Position numbers and translations under genes: made by a program
Assembly (NCBI GenBank): GCA_932521025.1
Contig: OW051471.1
Span: 3,968,001-4,032,000, forward strand
DNA: 64,000 nucleotides
Direction of reading: 5' to 3'
Source of the DNA: Oscheius onirici
Lineage: Eukaryota > Nematoda > Chromadorea > Rhabditida > Rhabditidae
Notes under the pieces: model-generated
The model's database searches: none
What the model was told of the DNA's origin: nothing
The model's input: only the letters and a program-made list of their open reading frames with translations
Part shown: piece after piece, positions 1 through 11,181 of the stretch
How positions within the stretch are numbered: position 1 is the stretch's first letter
How the letters are laid out: each line of letters starts with the position of its first letter

Positions 1-2597
1 CCGAGAGACAGACCATCTCGTCGGCCAGGGCAGCAACAGTGTTGTTCAGGTTCAGCTCCTCGTCTTCTTCGCCCTTGGCCAAGACACGAATGATGGCCGA
101 GAGAGTCTCTTCCGATTCTCCTTGAAGAGCATCGGCCGATCTCTTCTTGCGACCGTGAGACATGAAGAGTTCGTTGGTTCCAGAGTCGAGACAGTTGGAC
201 TAAAAGCTTCTGGTTTCCCAGTACAGGAAAGCGACTCACCACAGGACATCCGTTGGGTCCAGCGCAGAACATGATGGTGCACATGATCTGGACGTCGTAA
301 GATCCGTCCAGACGGAAGGCGCGAAGGTCACTCTTCAGACGGTTCTTGTCAAAGTCCTGTTCAACGGGTCCGACAAGGGCAGGGTAACGAGGACATCCGT
401 TCTCGATAAGGGTGAAGGGGACACTGTCTCCGAATCCACCAACACGAGTGGCGACGCACTCGGTGACCATCATATTGTGGGGTCCGGCCTGTTCTGAAGA
501 GATTACGAGGAGAAGAGGATCACCGATCGATGCCTAAATATTTCATACCATTTGAAAATGGAAAGAGTCAGACCTTGTGAAGAGGCTCCTCAAGCTGGTT
601 CAAGATGGTGAGTTCGGCAGTGACGGGAGGAGGAGTAGCGACGTCAAGAACAGTAGTGTTCTGAGAGTTGGCCTCGTAGATTGTGGTCACGACGACAGTT
701 CCTTCTTTTACCATCTTGTCCATGGAGACATCGCAGCTGACGCGGTAAAAACGATCCCATTCCGTGGTGACCTGGTGGGGAAGAACTCCGTCAAGAGAAA
801 CGACAACCAGGGCTTCCATTTTTCCGTCGCGGATAACAGTTCCGCAGTCGGACGAGACGGTCGGTGGAGGGAAGGTGATGGAAATCTGCTTGGCATTCTC
901 GACAACTTGAGAGCAAGTCGAGAATCTCTCGGCGGCGTAGATGGCTCCAGTGTATGGCTCCTTGGTGTTGACGATGAAGCGGATTCCTTCGTTGGTACAG
1001 AGAGCCATTCCTCCGAACTGCGATTCGCAGTTGAACTCGTAGTAGTCCATGGCCGGATTGGCCTTGACGTTGGCATCGGCACGACCAACGGCATAGATGA
1101 AACACTTGGAGCTCGTTCTGAACCATTTGAATAGTCCAATATTTTAAAAAAGAGGAACCTGTCGTAATTGATAGACTTGCAGTTGAGGTTCTGGAAGCAA
1201 AGGGAGATACAATCAGAGACGGTGACTCCTTGAGCAGAAGCAACAACTTCTCCTTCAATCGAGGAGCCGATAAAACGTTCAAAGGCGGCCTGTTGACGGC
1301 AGGTGGAAGAGGACAGATCAGCTGAAAGATTCTCTTTGGTTAATCCCTACTCTCAAAAGTCAAACAGTTGCGTCTGGTATCCGGCGCCCATCGACCCGAG
1401 GCGGCCACGGGGTGAAGGACGTTCTTATCTAATCGACCCACTTTTTGACAAAAGCCGCAGGTACGGATGTGATGATGACAGTTAAAAACCTACCGGCAAC
1501 ACAGACGGGCTCGTAGTAGTCCTTTCCGACGACTTGACCCTGCTGATCGGCTCTGGAGAAGGTGTCCTCGTCGGAGACGATACAGTTCTTCTCGGAGGGA
1601 TTGAATTCGACGGAACGACAGAACGTGTTGAGAGAGTCGAGGCACTTCTGGAGACAGTAGCTCTCCTGAGCTTCAACCGACTGAGTGTGGTCGTAGAAAC
1701 GGATCTCGAAGTTGGTCGTCTTGACGAAGACCAAGTTTCCTCCGGAAGGACCGCATCTGTTCTGGCCTGAACGCGGTTTTATTCTCAAAAGATATCAGGA
1801 CTTACGAGAGAGACAGTTGTTGTCATAGTAGTCAACAGCACCATCAGCCATACGAAGATGAGTAGGCTTGGAACGACGATCTTCAGTAGACAGTTCACAG
1901 AGGAAAGAATCGTAGTTGTAGTTGACCGAACGACAGACAAACTCCTTCTCCTTGAGACAGGCCGAAAGACATTCTTCTCTCTTTGCAACCTGAATTCTCA
2001 TTTCAGAAAGTTGCAGACAGTTCGAACCTGGAAGCTCTTGCGAACGAATCCTTCTAGAAGAGTCTTTCTCATGCGCTCGAACGAGAACGATCTGTAGGTG
2101 CAGGCCTCATGAGCAGAGACTGACGGCAGACAGGTCTTTTCGTAGTAGAAATTGTTGGCTGAAGGGTTGGCTGTCAGCTCCCCAGTTCCAGCCGGAGAAG
2201 CGGCATCGTCGAAGAAGTAGCAAGTCTCTCTTCCGTCAAAGTTGAAAGAGGCACAGACTCTCTGAGCTCCGGTCGTCGGCTCAATGTTGTTACGACAGTA
2301 CTGAGAACAGGTCAAATCGTGTCCTGGAATGTCCTTTCTTTAACTTTCCCGCTTTTTGCGCGATTGATATCCGCGACTAGAAACGGGGTCAGTTGGCTTT
2401 TCAGAGAGACTGACTCATTGGATCGTTTCATAAAAGATCGAAGAAAACGAACCGGCAGTTGAGACCACGACGGGAGTTCCGTCCAGACGGGCACGGGCTA
2501 TCCTGACGAATGCGGTCGTCTCCTGGTTTGAGCATTCGAAAACTGACTCGACGACTACCGCCAACGAGAGGGTCAAAGCCACCCACCGCGGCAGCAT
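1..2597 (-). CDS. PAN/apple plus zona pellucida (ZP) domain cuticle protein, NOAH/NompA-like (C-terminus outside window)
   Basis: Secreted or membrane-tethered apical extracellular matrix protein, of the type that links cuticle to epidermis or sensory endings. The start ATG at 2597 opens a signal peptide (MLPRWVALTLSLAVVVESVF). Multi-exon ORFs then give at least three cysteine-rich PAN/apple-like modules with CxxxC and YYxxxC signatures (about 2315-2000, 1995-1800 and 1770-1500), plus a partial one near 1290-1170. A ZP module follows (about 1090-250), with conserved cysteines and the sequence CTIMFCAGPNGCPV. Downstream of it, SHGRKKRS near 160 is a furin-type site where ZP proteins are usually cleaved. 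Domain order matches C. elegans NOAH-1/NOAH-2 and Drosophila NompA; this is family knowledge plus recognition by eye. The transmembrane tail expected after the furin site lies beyond base 1. Exon borders are approximate. Confidence 0.8.
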
Positions 2598-3646
2598 CTC
2601 TGGGAAAAGAGGAGTTGGAAAAGAGATAGGAAAGGGCAAAAGGGGAGAAGAAAGCCATGGCTTGAAGCAGAACAGAAAACATCCAAGAGAAAACTAACAG
2701 GATTTAGTCTTTTTGAATTCAAAAAAGTTTCTTTATATTTGAAGCATTTTGAACACACTCCTTTTGAAAGAAATTGTAAGAGTCTTTGAAATACTGGATC
2801 ACCAGAAAGACTTAAAATGTCAGCGACTGTGGTAGAGGGCTATTGAGCATAGTTTGGGTTGAATAGAAGTGCAAATCGAACTTGTGGAACCGTGGACTAA
2901 TACTGTAACCCAGAGTGTGAAGCATCGTAACGTCAGAGTCAACAGTAGCGATTTGCACTCGACCCGAAGCTGGTCAGAGGACAAGTTTCCCTAAGGCTAC
3001 GGATAAGGGAGGGGCACACGGAGAGAGACGACCGTACACTTGTAAATAAGGCGGGGGATAAGACTGCGTAGCTTTTTGGCTGGCCGTTCCCTTGACCCCC
3101 TTTCGTGTCGGGGCGAATCACCGGAGCGATGTCCTTAACACAAGGAGAAGGAGAGAAAGAGACTGGCCGATGAGCCCATTTACCCAGTAGCCTGCTTTCT
3201 CTCCGTGTCCCGGCTCAAGGCGAGAGATTAATTTTTTGTCTGGAACTATAGGTAGAGGTGGATACGGTAGTCTCTCCAGAACTCTTACAATGCCAATGAG
3301 AGTCTGGCTCGAACCAGTTAATTCTAGAAAGCCTTTTGACTGGAAAAGTATTTACTTTATAGAAACACCGACAAGAATGACCCGGAAATCTGACAAGTGA
3401 ATGCACTAGCCGAATTCCTGGCTTCAGAACTGTTCAGGGAGGTGAAAGTTGCGCATAGAGGCTATCAGTCGCGCTCCAGTTCGTGTCAGCCGCCCTTTGC
3501 TTCGAATTCCAAAGAAATCTCTGAATGTTTGCGAAAGATAACTTCTTCTCGGATTGTTGCAAGGCTATCTAAGAGTCTCTATCGTAATCGACCGAAGAAA
3601 TCGGGCTGAGATGGGATCAGCGACAGTCGCAGAACTTTGGGATACT
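2598..3646. other. intergenic, no gene seen
   Basis: This separates the 5' end of the PAN/ZP gene from the 3' end of the amine oxidase gene; both are on the minus strand. Short ORFs on either strand show no domain or splice pattern. It probably holds the promoter of the PAN/ZP gene. No repeat was noticed. Confidence 0.5.
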
Positions 3647-5701
3647 TTATTTGGATAGTCTGACAGCTTCTCTCTTTCCCGACTCATAGGCTCCGACCGT
3701 CGTCTGATACATCTTCGAATGAGTATGTTCACCGGCAAACATCACCAGTGGTCTGGAAATTTAACTGTCTGACTATTTTTGAAACCTCAAACCTTCCGTT
3801 TTTCATCAAAGGAGAGGCAAGAACACTGAAAGAGTCATCTTTGTACCCATTGCTACTGATGAAAGAGTACGCACCATTCCAGAGAGGATCAGCATTCCAA
3901 TTGAATCTGAACTGCTGGTTTTTGGACGAGAGGACGAGTCTCACGTGTAGACAGTAGTCGGCTCCGGAATACTGTTGTCCAAAAAGGCCGTCTTCAGATG
4001 ATTTGTGATGACTGAACCGATCTCCTTTGGACTCATCCCGACCGTCTCTTGTGGTCCCGAGCCGGACAGGAAGAGGCAAAGAGTCTGAACTTGATCGTTT
4101 GTTCAGTAGTACTGTAAAACGAACGTTATTTCGATAGTAAAGGACCTCAAATATCTTGATCTGACTTCCTAGAATGTTGTTCTGACTACTGTAGGGAGTA
4201 ACAAGAATAGAGGCGTTGCTCGACCACCAGGCCGTGGAATACTCCAAGAAGATTTTCTGAAGAGATCCGAATCCCAGAGCTTTGATGGCATCTTGTTTCT
4301 CATTTGGAAGAGTCGGGGTGAAGAGTTTTGGACTCTTTTTCAAAACTCCCAATGGCAGAGTCACAATGACTGCATCAAATGTGACTGGAGTCGAATCAGC
4401 AGCAGCGATCAATACCTTGTCACCTAAACATTTTGGATCTGAACTGGAGAGAAGAGAAAATACCAGACCAGTCAATACTCGTGACTCTTGTGTTGATCTT
4501 GACGTTCTTTGGAGCAACCAGGGATTTCAGCTTCTCCAAAAGTGTTCGATAACCGTCTTTTTTGAGAATCCACTCTGTGGCTTTCTTGCCACCGTCGTCC
4601 CATTGAGCGAAATTGACCAAGGCTAGCTGAAAACATGTTGCTATATTTCGGTTAAAGATTTTCATGTTCAAATTGTACCAACCTCTTTGACTGAACCAGA
4701 CCATTCGTTCTGAATCTGTGTCTTGAAAGTATCCGACAACGCGTCGAAGGTCTGTTTACTGCCCGTGTTCTTCTAAAGAATATTAGATTTTCGTAGAAAA
4801 AACGGCTAACAGTAAGAAAGGCCAAATACTCTTTGCTGTAGAACTCTTCCACACTGAGTTCTGGAGTCGTATCAGCTGATTTTTCCAGTTTCCCGTTTAC
4901 CTCTTCGGCAAACTCGGTAAACAGATTAACGGCTGTTCTAAACTCTTGATTAAACTCTCACGAATAGTCTAGATACCTGTTGATTTTGTTCCTACCAACT
5001 CCAAAGGACATTTCGTCGAAACTGACGTCATAGTCATTCAATTGCTCAAGTAAATCTGAACCTATACTGTACTCTTATGAAAGAGACGTACTGAGTTCTT
5101 TGGCCATTCTGTAAATGTCGTTGTTCTGACCGTTTACGAACTCGGCTCCCATCTGGATCCATTGACCATCATCTGTCTGGATCGGATAAACCCTTCCTCC
5201 TAATCGACTAGTTGCTTCGAGAAGCTGGTAGGGAATCCCCTTCTTCTGTAGTTCGATTGATGCCGAGAGCCCGGCGAAACCTCCGCCAATAATGGCAACA
5301 TCTGCTGAGATCTGAACCGAATTTCAATTGGTCTAGACAGCTCCCCGAAGACCGATTTCTTCTATGGAGTTTATTGCACCACTTTATGGGTGAGTTGTAA
5401 TAACTCAGGTGTCTGTACAGATTGAACCTCGAACTCAATGAAGTTAAGGCATACTGGACAAAAACGTAAAACTTAAAACATATCAGAGACTTTGCAGACA
5501 ATTGCGAAAGTCAGACGTTTTTATTATATTTCTGCAGGGAAACTGAAAGAGATTGTTTGAAAGTAGTAGAAGGCAGTTCACGAGAACTGGCCTCATTTGA
5601 GTTTACCTGAACCCATAAGCAATGAGCATATAAACAATAACCTCCATCATAAATAAACAAACCGTTTGGAGAGATCCAATAAGTAGGAAGAGACTGATCA
5701 T
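3647..5701 (-). CDS. FAD-dependent polyamine/spermine oxidase-like amine oxidase
   Basis: Flavin amine oxidase expected to oxidise polyamines (spermine or N-acetylpolyamines), releasing H2O2 and an aldehyde. Near 5325-5260 an exon starts ISADVAIIGGGFAGLSAS, the N-terminal FAD-binding Rossmann fingerprint (GxGxxG-like). A second FAD-type motif, VIVTLPLGVLKKS, lies near 4380-4330. The last exon (about 3757-3647) reads PLVMFAGEHTHSKMYQTTVG followed by AYESGKREA, the C-terminal FAD/substrate motif of the MAO/PAO family. At least eight exons run between. The 5' end is uncertain: an exon starting at 5701 (MISLFLLIGSLQT) would add a signal peptide and joins in phase 0 to the Rossmann exon through a roughly 345-base intron, implying a secreted or ER enzyme. 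If that exon is not used, the start is not identified. Spermine oxidase versus acetylpolyamine oxidase cannot be settled here. Confidence 0.8.
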
Positions 5702-7742
5702 GGGTCTTGGTAGTAGTCGAGTGACAGCCTGACCTCGACCTCTGAAGACAGAGAGGTAAGTTGGCCAATGACTGGCATGCCTCAAGAGTAAATAGTCAAG
5801 ATTCACTCGGTAAATATCCGAACAATGTATGCGTTTACGTCACAAGTCGACCTTTACTCTTGTTCAGAGTCTAGAGAAATGTTCGTGAGAGTTGCGGGTT
5901 TCCCTGACATTTCCAGCCGGGCGTGTCCTTCACGTGACTGCGGCGGTCAAACGAACCCTCTCTCCTTCGCTCCGTACCAGCCAATGCAAAGGAATCCTTC
6001 ACACGCTCTGTGACTCATTCTTCCAATACAATGGCCATTGTCATGTCCTGTGCAACTTGCCTCCTCCCATCTATCCTGTCTGTATCCTATGCAGAATGTG
6101 AATCAGCTGGTGGCCAAACAGACCAGTTGTGTTTGCGCTGTGGCCATATTCACAGCTGGCATCTCTTTCGCGCTATGGAGCCTTTTCTGCCGCGTGCGAC
6201 AACATCTCTCAAACGGGATCAGCTGATCCGTTCATACTGGATACGTACTCCTTCTCATCTTCCTTCCTTTCAGCGCGAAACAGCTGATCGTATTTTTTGT
6301 GCAAATTGAGCAAGCATTCTTTCTTATTTTTGCTAAGGAAATGCGTCGTTTCTACTGGGAACATTCAAACGAATTTTCAATTCATCCTGATCCTTACTTG
6401 TCCACAACTGCAGTTTCTTTCGTCTGTGTGTCTGTTTAAAGTCTTAATTAGCAATAAAAACGGAAGCTTGTGAAGATTTGATTAAATTTTGTTTTGTTTT
6501 GGAAAAGTATCTGTAAAACAACAGAGTCGGTTTGGGGAATTGGGTGGCTATGCGAACTTTGATAGATCTTTTGGTAGCTTTCAAAAAGAGGACGGGGTTG
6601 CTGTGATGGTCAGTGGAATCAAGGCACCCAAAAGGACAGAAAAACATATGCTGAGAGTTTCAACGCTAGCACAAATTTGCTTTGGAAACCTTGTATCTCG
6701 AAATTCCCTATTTAACGTTTCCTCCTTCTCGCCCGGAACAGCTGATAACTAGAGACTGACTGACATCGAATATGCATTAGTCGAGCCAATTTCTCCTCCG
6801 TTTCAGAAACGAACAAGAATCTGCTCTAATTTCTTCTTTGCTAGCCATGAAAGTCGATATGATCCTCATATGTTCTTCTCTTTCCCATAGGATACGTCAA
6901 AAAACACGACACTATGAGTCTCTCATCGAATGGAATTGACGATGTCGTTTGGTCGACTGCTCCCAATTAGTTCACTCGCCCATTTCTAACCATCGATCCC
7001 CTTTCTCTCCCGTGCACTGTCTGTCATAATTGCTCCTCCTCGCGCCGTTTTCGGGTCAACCTCGCTCTATACATTCCCGCGCATTTCCACCCACGTGACA
7101 CCAACCACGCCTCGTCCAAAATGATTTCATCTTGTCCAGAAACAGCTCTTGAATATTTTCGGGAAGCCCGTTCAGATTGAGGCTTCTCCTTTTTTAAGTC
7201 AGTGAGAAAATAAAGTTGCGTATGCTTTCGAAATGCAAACTCCGGTCGAAGTCGGACTCACGCTTCGACAGACTCTAGTTATTGCTTTGCGGCTTGTTCA
7301 GCTGTTATTTTTCACTCCTATAGTTCTATCTTTCCCTCTCCCAAACGAGCTAACTAAAAAGACAGACCAGTATCCGGGTGTGACGCGTTTCCTTCTTTCG
7401 AGTGTGGCCCTTTTTGGGGAAGACAGCTAGACACCAGCTGTTCTCTTATCTCGGACGAATAACCCTACTGGGAGAAATCGTTTCTAGTCTTACTATACAA
7501 AGCTTATATTGTTGCTCCCTCTCTCTTGAAAAGTGTTCAATCAATTGCTTACTCCCCTATTCCGAATACTGTGAGAGACTGTTTCTCCTACTTCTCTCGG
7601 TTTTTATCCCATGATCCGTCGCTTGCTCTGCACTATCGTAAACTAGTCAACCTTTGATAAAAAAAACCAGTACTCATTGACAGTTCAGTTTTTACTCCAT
7701 ACTCCTGTCCATTCACTCTAACTTCTGAACAGACTCTTCAGA
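5702..7742. other. long gene-free stretch
   Basis: This lies between the divergently transcribed amine oxidase gene (-) and a small peptide gene (+). No ORF here has a recognisable domain or consistent splice signals. It holds the CAGCTG cluster listed separately and CACGTG boxes near 5930 and 7095. It is probably upstream regulatory DNA for one or both flanking genes. Confidence 0.5.
6105..7440. promoter_or_regulatory. cluster of seven CAGCTG E-boxes
   Basis: The palindromic hexamer CAGCTG occurs at 6105, 6153, 6220, 6281, 6739, 7299 and 7435. In random sequence of this length about 0.3 copies would be expected, so seven is a marked excess; four fall within 182 bases. CAGCTG is a preferred core of class A/class II bHLH dimers (E protein with achaete-scute, twist or MyoD types). 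Several copies share flanks (ATCAGCTGATC, AACAGCTGAT). A bHLH-responsive enhancer is the natural reading but is inferred from sequence only; a degenerate dispersed repeat carrying the motif is the alternative. Confidence 0.45.
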
Positions 7743-8176
7743 ATGTTGATAAATCTGCTTCTGGTGAGGCCAGCGGGCTGTCTTTCAGGACAGCAGCCAC
7801 TCAAGAAGTCCGTCTACTTGCCGACTACTAAAAATTCTTTGAGTAGGTTTTAGGTTCGTTTTTGTTAAAAGGAATCTTCAGAAACTAACAAAGAAGACTT
7901 GTCATTTTACGGAGCGACGGAACATCTTCCAGTGAGAGAGGATGAATCAATCTCGTTCAGCGACGTCGAGAGTGTTTCCAGTGGTGATTCTGGGTTCAGT
8001 TATTCTCGCAGTAAGAGAAAGTAAGTCTGTCTCACAATCCCTTTACATGTTCATTTTACAGAGGCCAATGTGTTTCGCGAGATTGCAACATTGGACTGAA
8101 CAAAGAAGAACTCTGGATGTACATTTATGCTCAAAGCCTGGACTGTCATCCGTACGAATGCGACTGTGAGCTGTGA
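7743..8176 (+). CDS. small cysteine-rich, possibly secreted peptide precursor (unrecognised)
   Basis: Three exons join in phase to a protein of roughly 115 residues. The ATG follows an acceptor-like CTCTTCAG, as in trans-spliced nematode genes. Exon 1 (MLINLLLVRPAGCLSGQQPL) is moderately hydrophobic. Exon 2 is acidic and Ser-rich (FSDVESVSSGDSGFSYSRSK). The join to exon 3 creates a basic site, SKRKG, followed by a short C-terminal part with five cysteines (QCVSRDC, then LDCHPYECDCEL) ending at the stop 8174-8176. Introns are short and end in CTTCAG and TTACAG. The layout, with an acidic pro-region, dibasic cleavage site and Cys-rich tail, resembles a processed secreted peptide, but I know no family with this cysteine spacing. 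The signal peptide is weak. Confidence that it is a gene is moderate; function is unknown. Confidence 0.5.
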
Positions 8177-8717
8177 GCCAAAAGAGGGATCTCTGCACAT
8201 ATCTGTACACATCGAAAGAATCTGAAAGCACGTGCTGGACGCGTGGATAATAAACATTCCTGACGAGAATCGAGTAAAGGGTGAGGATGGTCAACACGGA
8301 CTGATCCGCGCACTCCGTTGGCAAAACAGTCAGTCATCGATTTCCAGACTCTCTTCTTGTTTGTTCTTTTTCGACTCACTCCTCTTTGGTTCAATTCGCA
8401 CCGACTTTCATGAGTTGGGTCTTCATTTTCGTCAGTCTGGCATCGCGTCCTTCAGACATGTTATGTCATAACCGATCCCTCATTAGAAAGGGCAGTAGTA
8501 AAACAGGCCATCGTTTTCGACACTTACTTACTCTCTGGGTGTGAATGGTTTTAGCGCGTACTTACCGTAACAGTCAGACCAGAAACCCTATTTCTAAAAG
8601 CAGTACAGCTCCCTTTGCTAAAATCAGTATACCTAGCTCCTGTTTTCTGCCAGATCATTCGTAACGTACTTCGATATGTTCTTTCTAGCTCGGTACGAAT
8701 TTTCCAAGCAAAAACAG

Positions 8718-9496
8718 TATCAGGTGTGTGCATAATTTTTAGGAAAAATGTTGTATTTTTGGAATAACTTTTTGTAGGATGCACGAAAATAGCTTTTTCA
8801 AAAAAGAAAAAATTGGTTCATGGGTCAAAAATAAAATTTTCCAAAAGTGGTTTTTATGCGTTCTGAGTCTGTTTTAGGCTCTTCTGAGACTTATCATATT
8901 GTTTTCGATCGATTGGACCACTTTTTGAAAACCACTTAAGGAAAATTTACCATGATACCCTCATCATGAGTTGAACCACCTGAACTTCAGAGGCGAGTTT
9001 CTCGAAAACTTTCCATTGGGCCCTCTTTGTTCCATACAGGATTTTGTAGCCCAGATTGAGCTCTTTCAAGGTCCATCGGCCGATTTGTCCAATTCGAACC
9101 CGTTAGAGCTGTGCAACTGCCTGTTGATGTTTTTTGTTGTTTTCAATAAAATTTCTCCTTGAAACAAAACGTGTAAGATTCCGTCAGAGGTCGTTTTGGA
9201 GTCAAAATGCTCGAAAACTTGAGATTTTAGAAGAAAAAAATAAAAATTTACAAAAAATATTGTAAAAAAATGAATAAAAAGGCACAGAAAAAATGAGAAA
9301 GAAATAAAAATCAATTTCAACTAGTTGCAATCAATTTGAACTAGTTTATTTCAATTTGAACTGCAACATATACACCATCGGATAGAGCTTGCTCACACCA
9401 ATTTTTTCTTTTTTGAAAAAACTATTTTCGTGCATCCTACAAAAAGTTATTCCAAAAATACAACATTTTTCCTAAAAATTATGCACACACCTGATA
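8718..9496. mobile_element. mariner/Tc1-like non-autonomous foldback element with 100-base inverted arms
   Basis: Bases 8718-8817 and 9397-9496 are inverted copies of each other with about one mismatch over 100 bases. The ends read TCAGGTGTGTGCATAA inward from TA on both sides, which fits a TA target duplication of the Tc1/mariner superfamily. The 580 bases between the arms are AT-rich and have no transposase ORF. Short ORFs in the two arms encode the same peptide, which is simply the palindrome read twice. It lies between the two small peptide genes. Confidence 0.7.
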
Positions 9497-9885
9497 ACAT
9501 AGAAGTAATTAAGCGGTTTTGTCTCTGCTTTCCAATCTTCGATTACATCCAAGAAAGTGCTGGTAAATCAGTCTGTAGTTTATTTCCTGATATTTACTTG
9601 TTTTTCCATTGAAAATTAAGGGTTAAACTCTCACAAACATGTGATTCACGCCTCTTCCGAGAAGACACTTCCCAGAAACGCTAGTAGCTCTTTACTGCAG
9701 AGCCAGCTGACTCTTACTGACTGTACCTTCTCTGCTGTTACCCTCTCGACTATTTAAAGGACAACTCAAATAATTCAGTTGGACACGTCGATCCACGAAC
9801 CTCCCAATATTGTAGCACCTGTTGTCTCTCTATTTACTCTCCTCTAACGCTGTCTCTCAATAATTTCCTTTACACTTATTCAGAA

Positions 9886-10385
9886 ATGTTCTCTCTTCTT
9901 CTAACTCTTACCTTCATCACCGTTGGGGTCCAAACTGGTAAGAATACACTCGATTCAGGATAAACGTATCCTTCAGCCTCTGTCCAAGTTGTTAACGGTA
10001 ACAATATCTACACAAATGGAAACTGCGTATACGTGGTTGGTTCGAAAACACAAATTGGTCTAGAAACATCCTCAGGACGGTCAAATTTACGAGGATGGAG
10101 TGGCCAGACCGGCTAGTGACGCTGAAACGGTGGCTGTGAACCAATGGCAGCAGCAGATGGCCCAATGGGGAGTGGATTTCAACAGATATGTAAGTTTAGA
10201 GCATTTGGAAAGATTCTCTGCTGATTTAGATGCAAGATAAGATGGCTCACATGTTCGAGCCAAACTATCAGGGTCCTGCTGAGCCGAAGACTCCTCAGCC
10301 TATTTGTCTGTGCAGTACTCAGTACTGTGATGCCAACTCTGCTCAACAAAACATTCCGAAGACCAATCTCCTTCGTCTCCACTAA
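9886..10385 (+). CDS. small secreted protein with a pepsin-inhibitor-3-like domain
   Basis: Four exons with three introns of about 40 bases join in frame to about 126 residues. The ATG lies three bases after a TTATTCAG acceptor, suggesting trans-splicing. Residues 1-17 (MFSLLLTLTFITVGVQT) are a clear signal peptide. The mature part reads NGNCVYVDGQIYEDGVARPA, then a Gln/Trp-rich helix (VNQWQQQMAQWGVDFNRYM), then PICLCSTQYC near the C-terminus. The order Cys-x-Val-Tyr-Val-x-Gly, Tyr, acidic/Gln-rich helix, late cysteines resembles the repeated domain of Ascaris pepsin inhibitor-3 and its nematode relatives, which block aspartic proteases. Only one such unit is present. The family call is by eye and tentative; gene structure and secretion are well supported. 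Confidence 0.65.
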
Positions 10386-11181
10386 CAGAACAACGCATTG
10401 TCTCAATAAACTGGTCAAACTTGTTAAAGAGAATACGGACTCCCAAAGTCTCCGATTTTACCGGAATATATGTACCTAGTTTAAATTCCCGCAAAAAACT
10501 ATTCGCACCAACGCTATATACCGTACTGGAATCAGACGTTTTCAGCCTAAAAATTGGATGTTAGAGAAATTAAATTTACAAACTTTTTTTAGTGAACCTG
10601 GACGGAAAAGGTTTTTTATGTTGAATAAAAACTAGGGAAGTTCCTAGTTGATAACTCCAGAAAATCTTTGTGGGAAATTGACAGTTTGCTTCGTTCTTAT
10701 GTATGCCTTGTTCTGACTTTGTGCTTGGTGCACGCTGTTTACTCATTCTTGCACCGGGCAAATCCTTCTGCGGTTTAAATGTCTCTCGAGAGCTTTATCG
10801 GTTTTGCTACTGCATTTTCTTTGTTTCGTTTCTGCATCGAAAGAATTTGCGAAATTCTTGTTCCCCACACCTGGCCTTCCTATTCCTGACTGTACCTACT
10901 TTATGGCCATTTTGGAGATGTTTTCCACAATTTAGAAATGTTTTCAACTCAACTTTTCCGCATAATTGATTCCGAATTGTGCCGTTCATAAATTTAATCG
11001 ACAAAACTTGGTTTTGAAATGGAAAAAGTCAAGAAACAGCGTCACCACTGAGCTCACACTGGTTTCGCAATACCATCAAGAGAACTTTACATCACTGATA
11101 ATCTTTCCCATTTCACGCCCTAATTTCTCTCTTCTTGCTTTCTTTTTACTTCTTCCACAAAAAAAATGCAAGTTTCAGTAA
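10386..11181. other. intergenic, promoter side of the DRP-1 gene
   Basis: AT-rich, with no coding pattern on either strand. The segment just before 11182 is pyrimidine-rich and ends in TTTCAGTAA before the ATG, a likely trans-splice acceptor for the downstream gene. Confidence 0.4.

Noticed and set aside
577-1134. Plus-strand 185-codon ORF
   Set aside because: It lies antisense to the ZP domain exons, which have a clear domain and splice pattern; it is a shadow.
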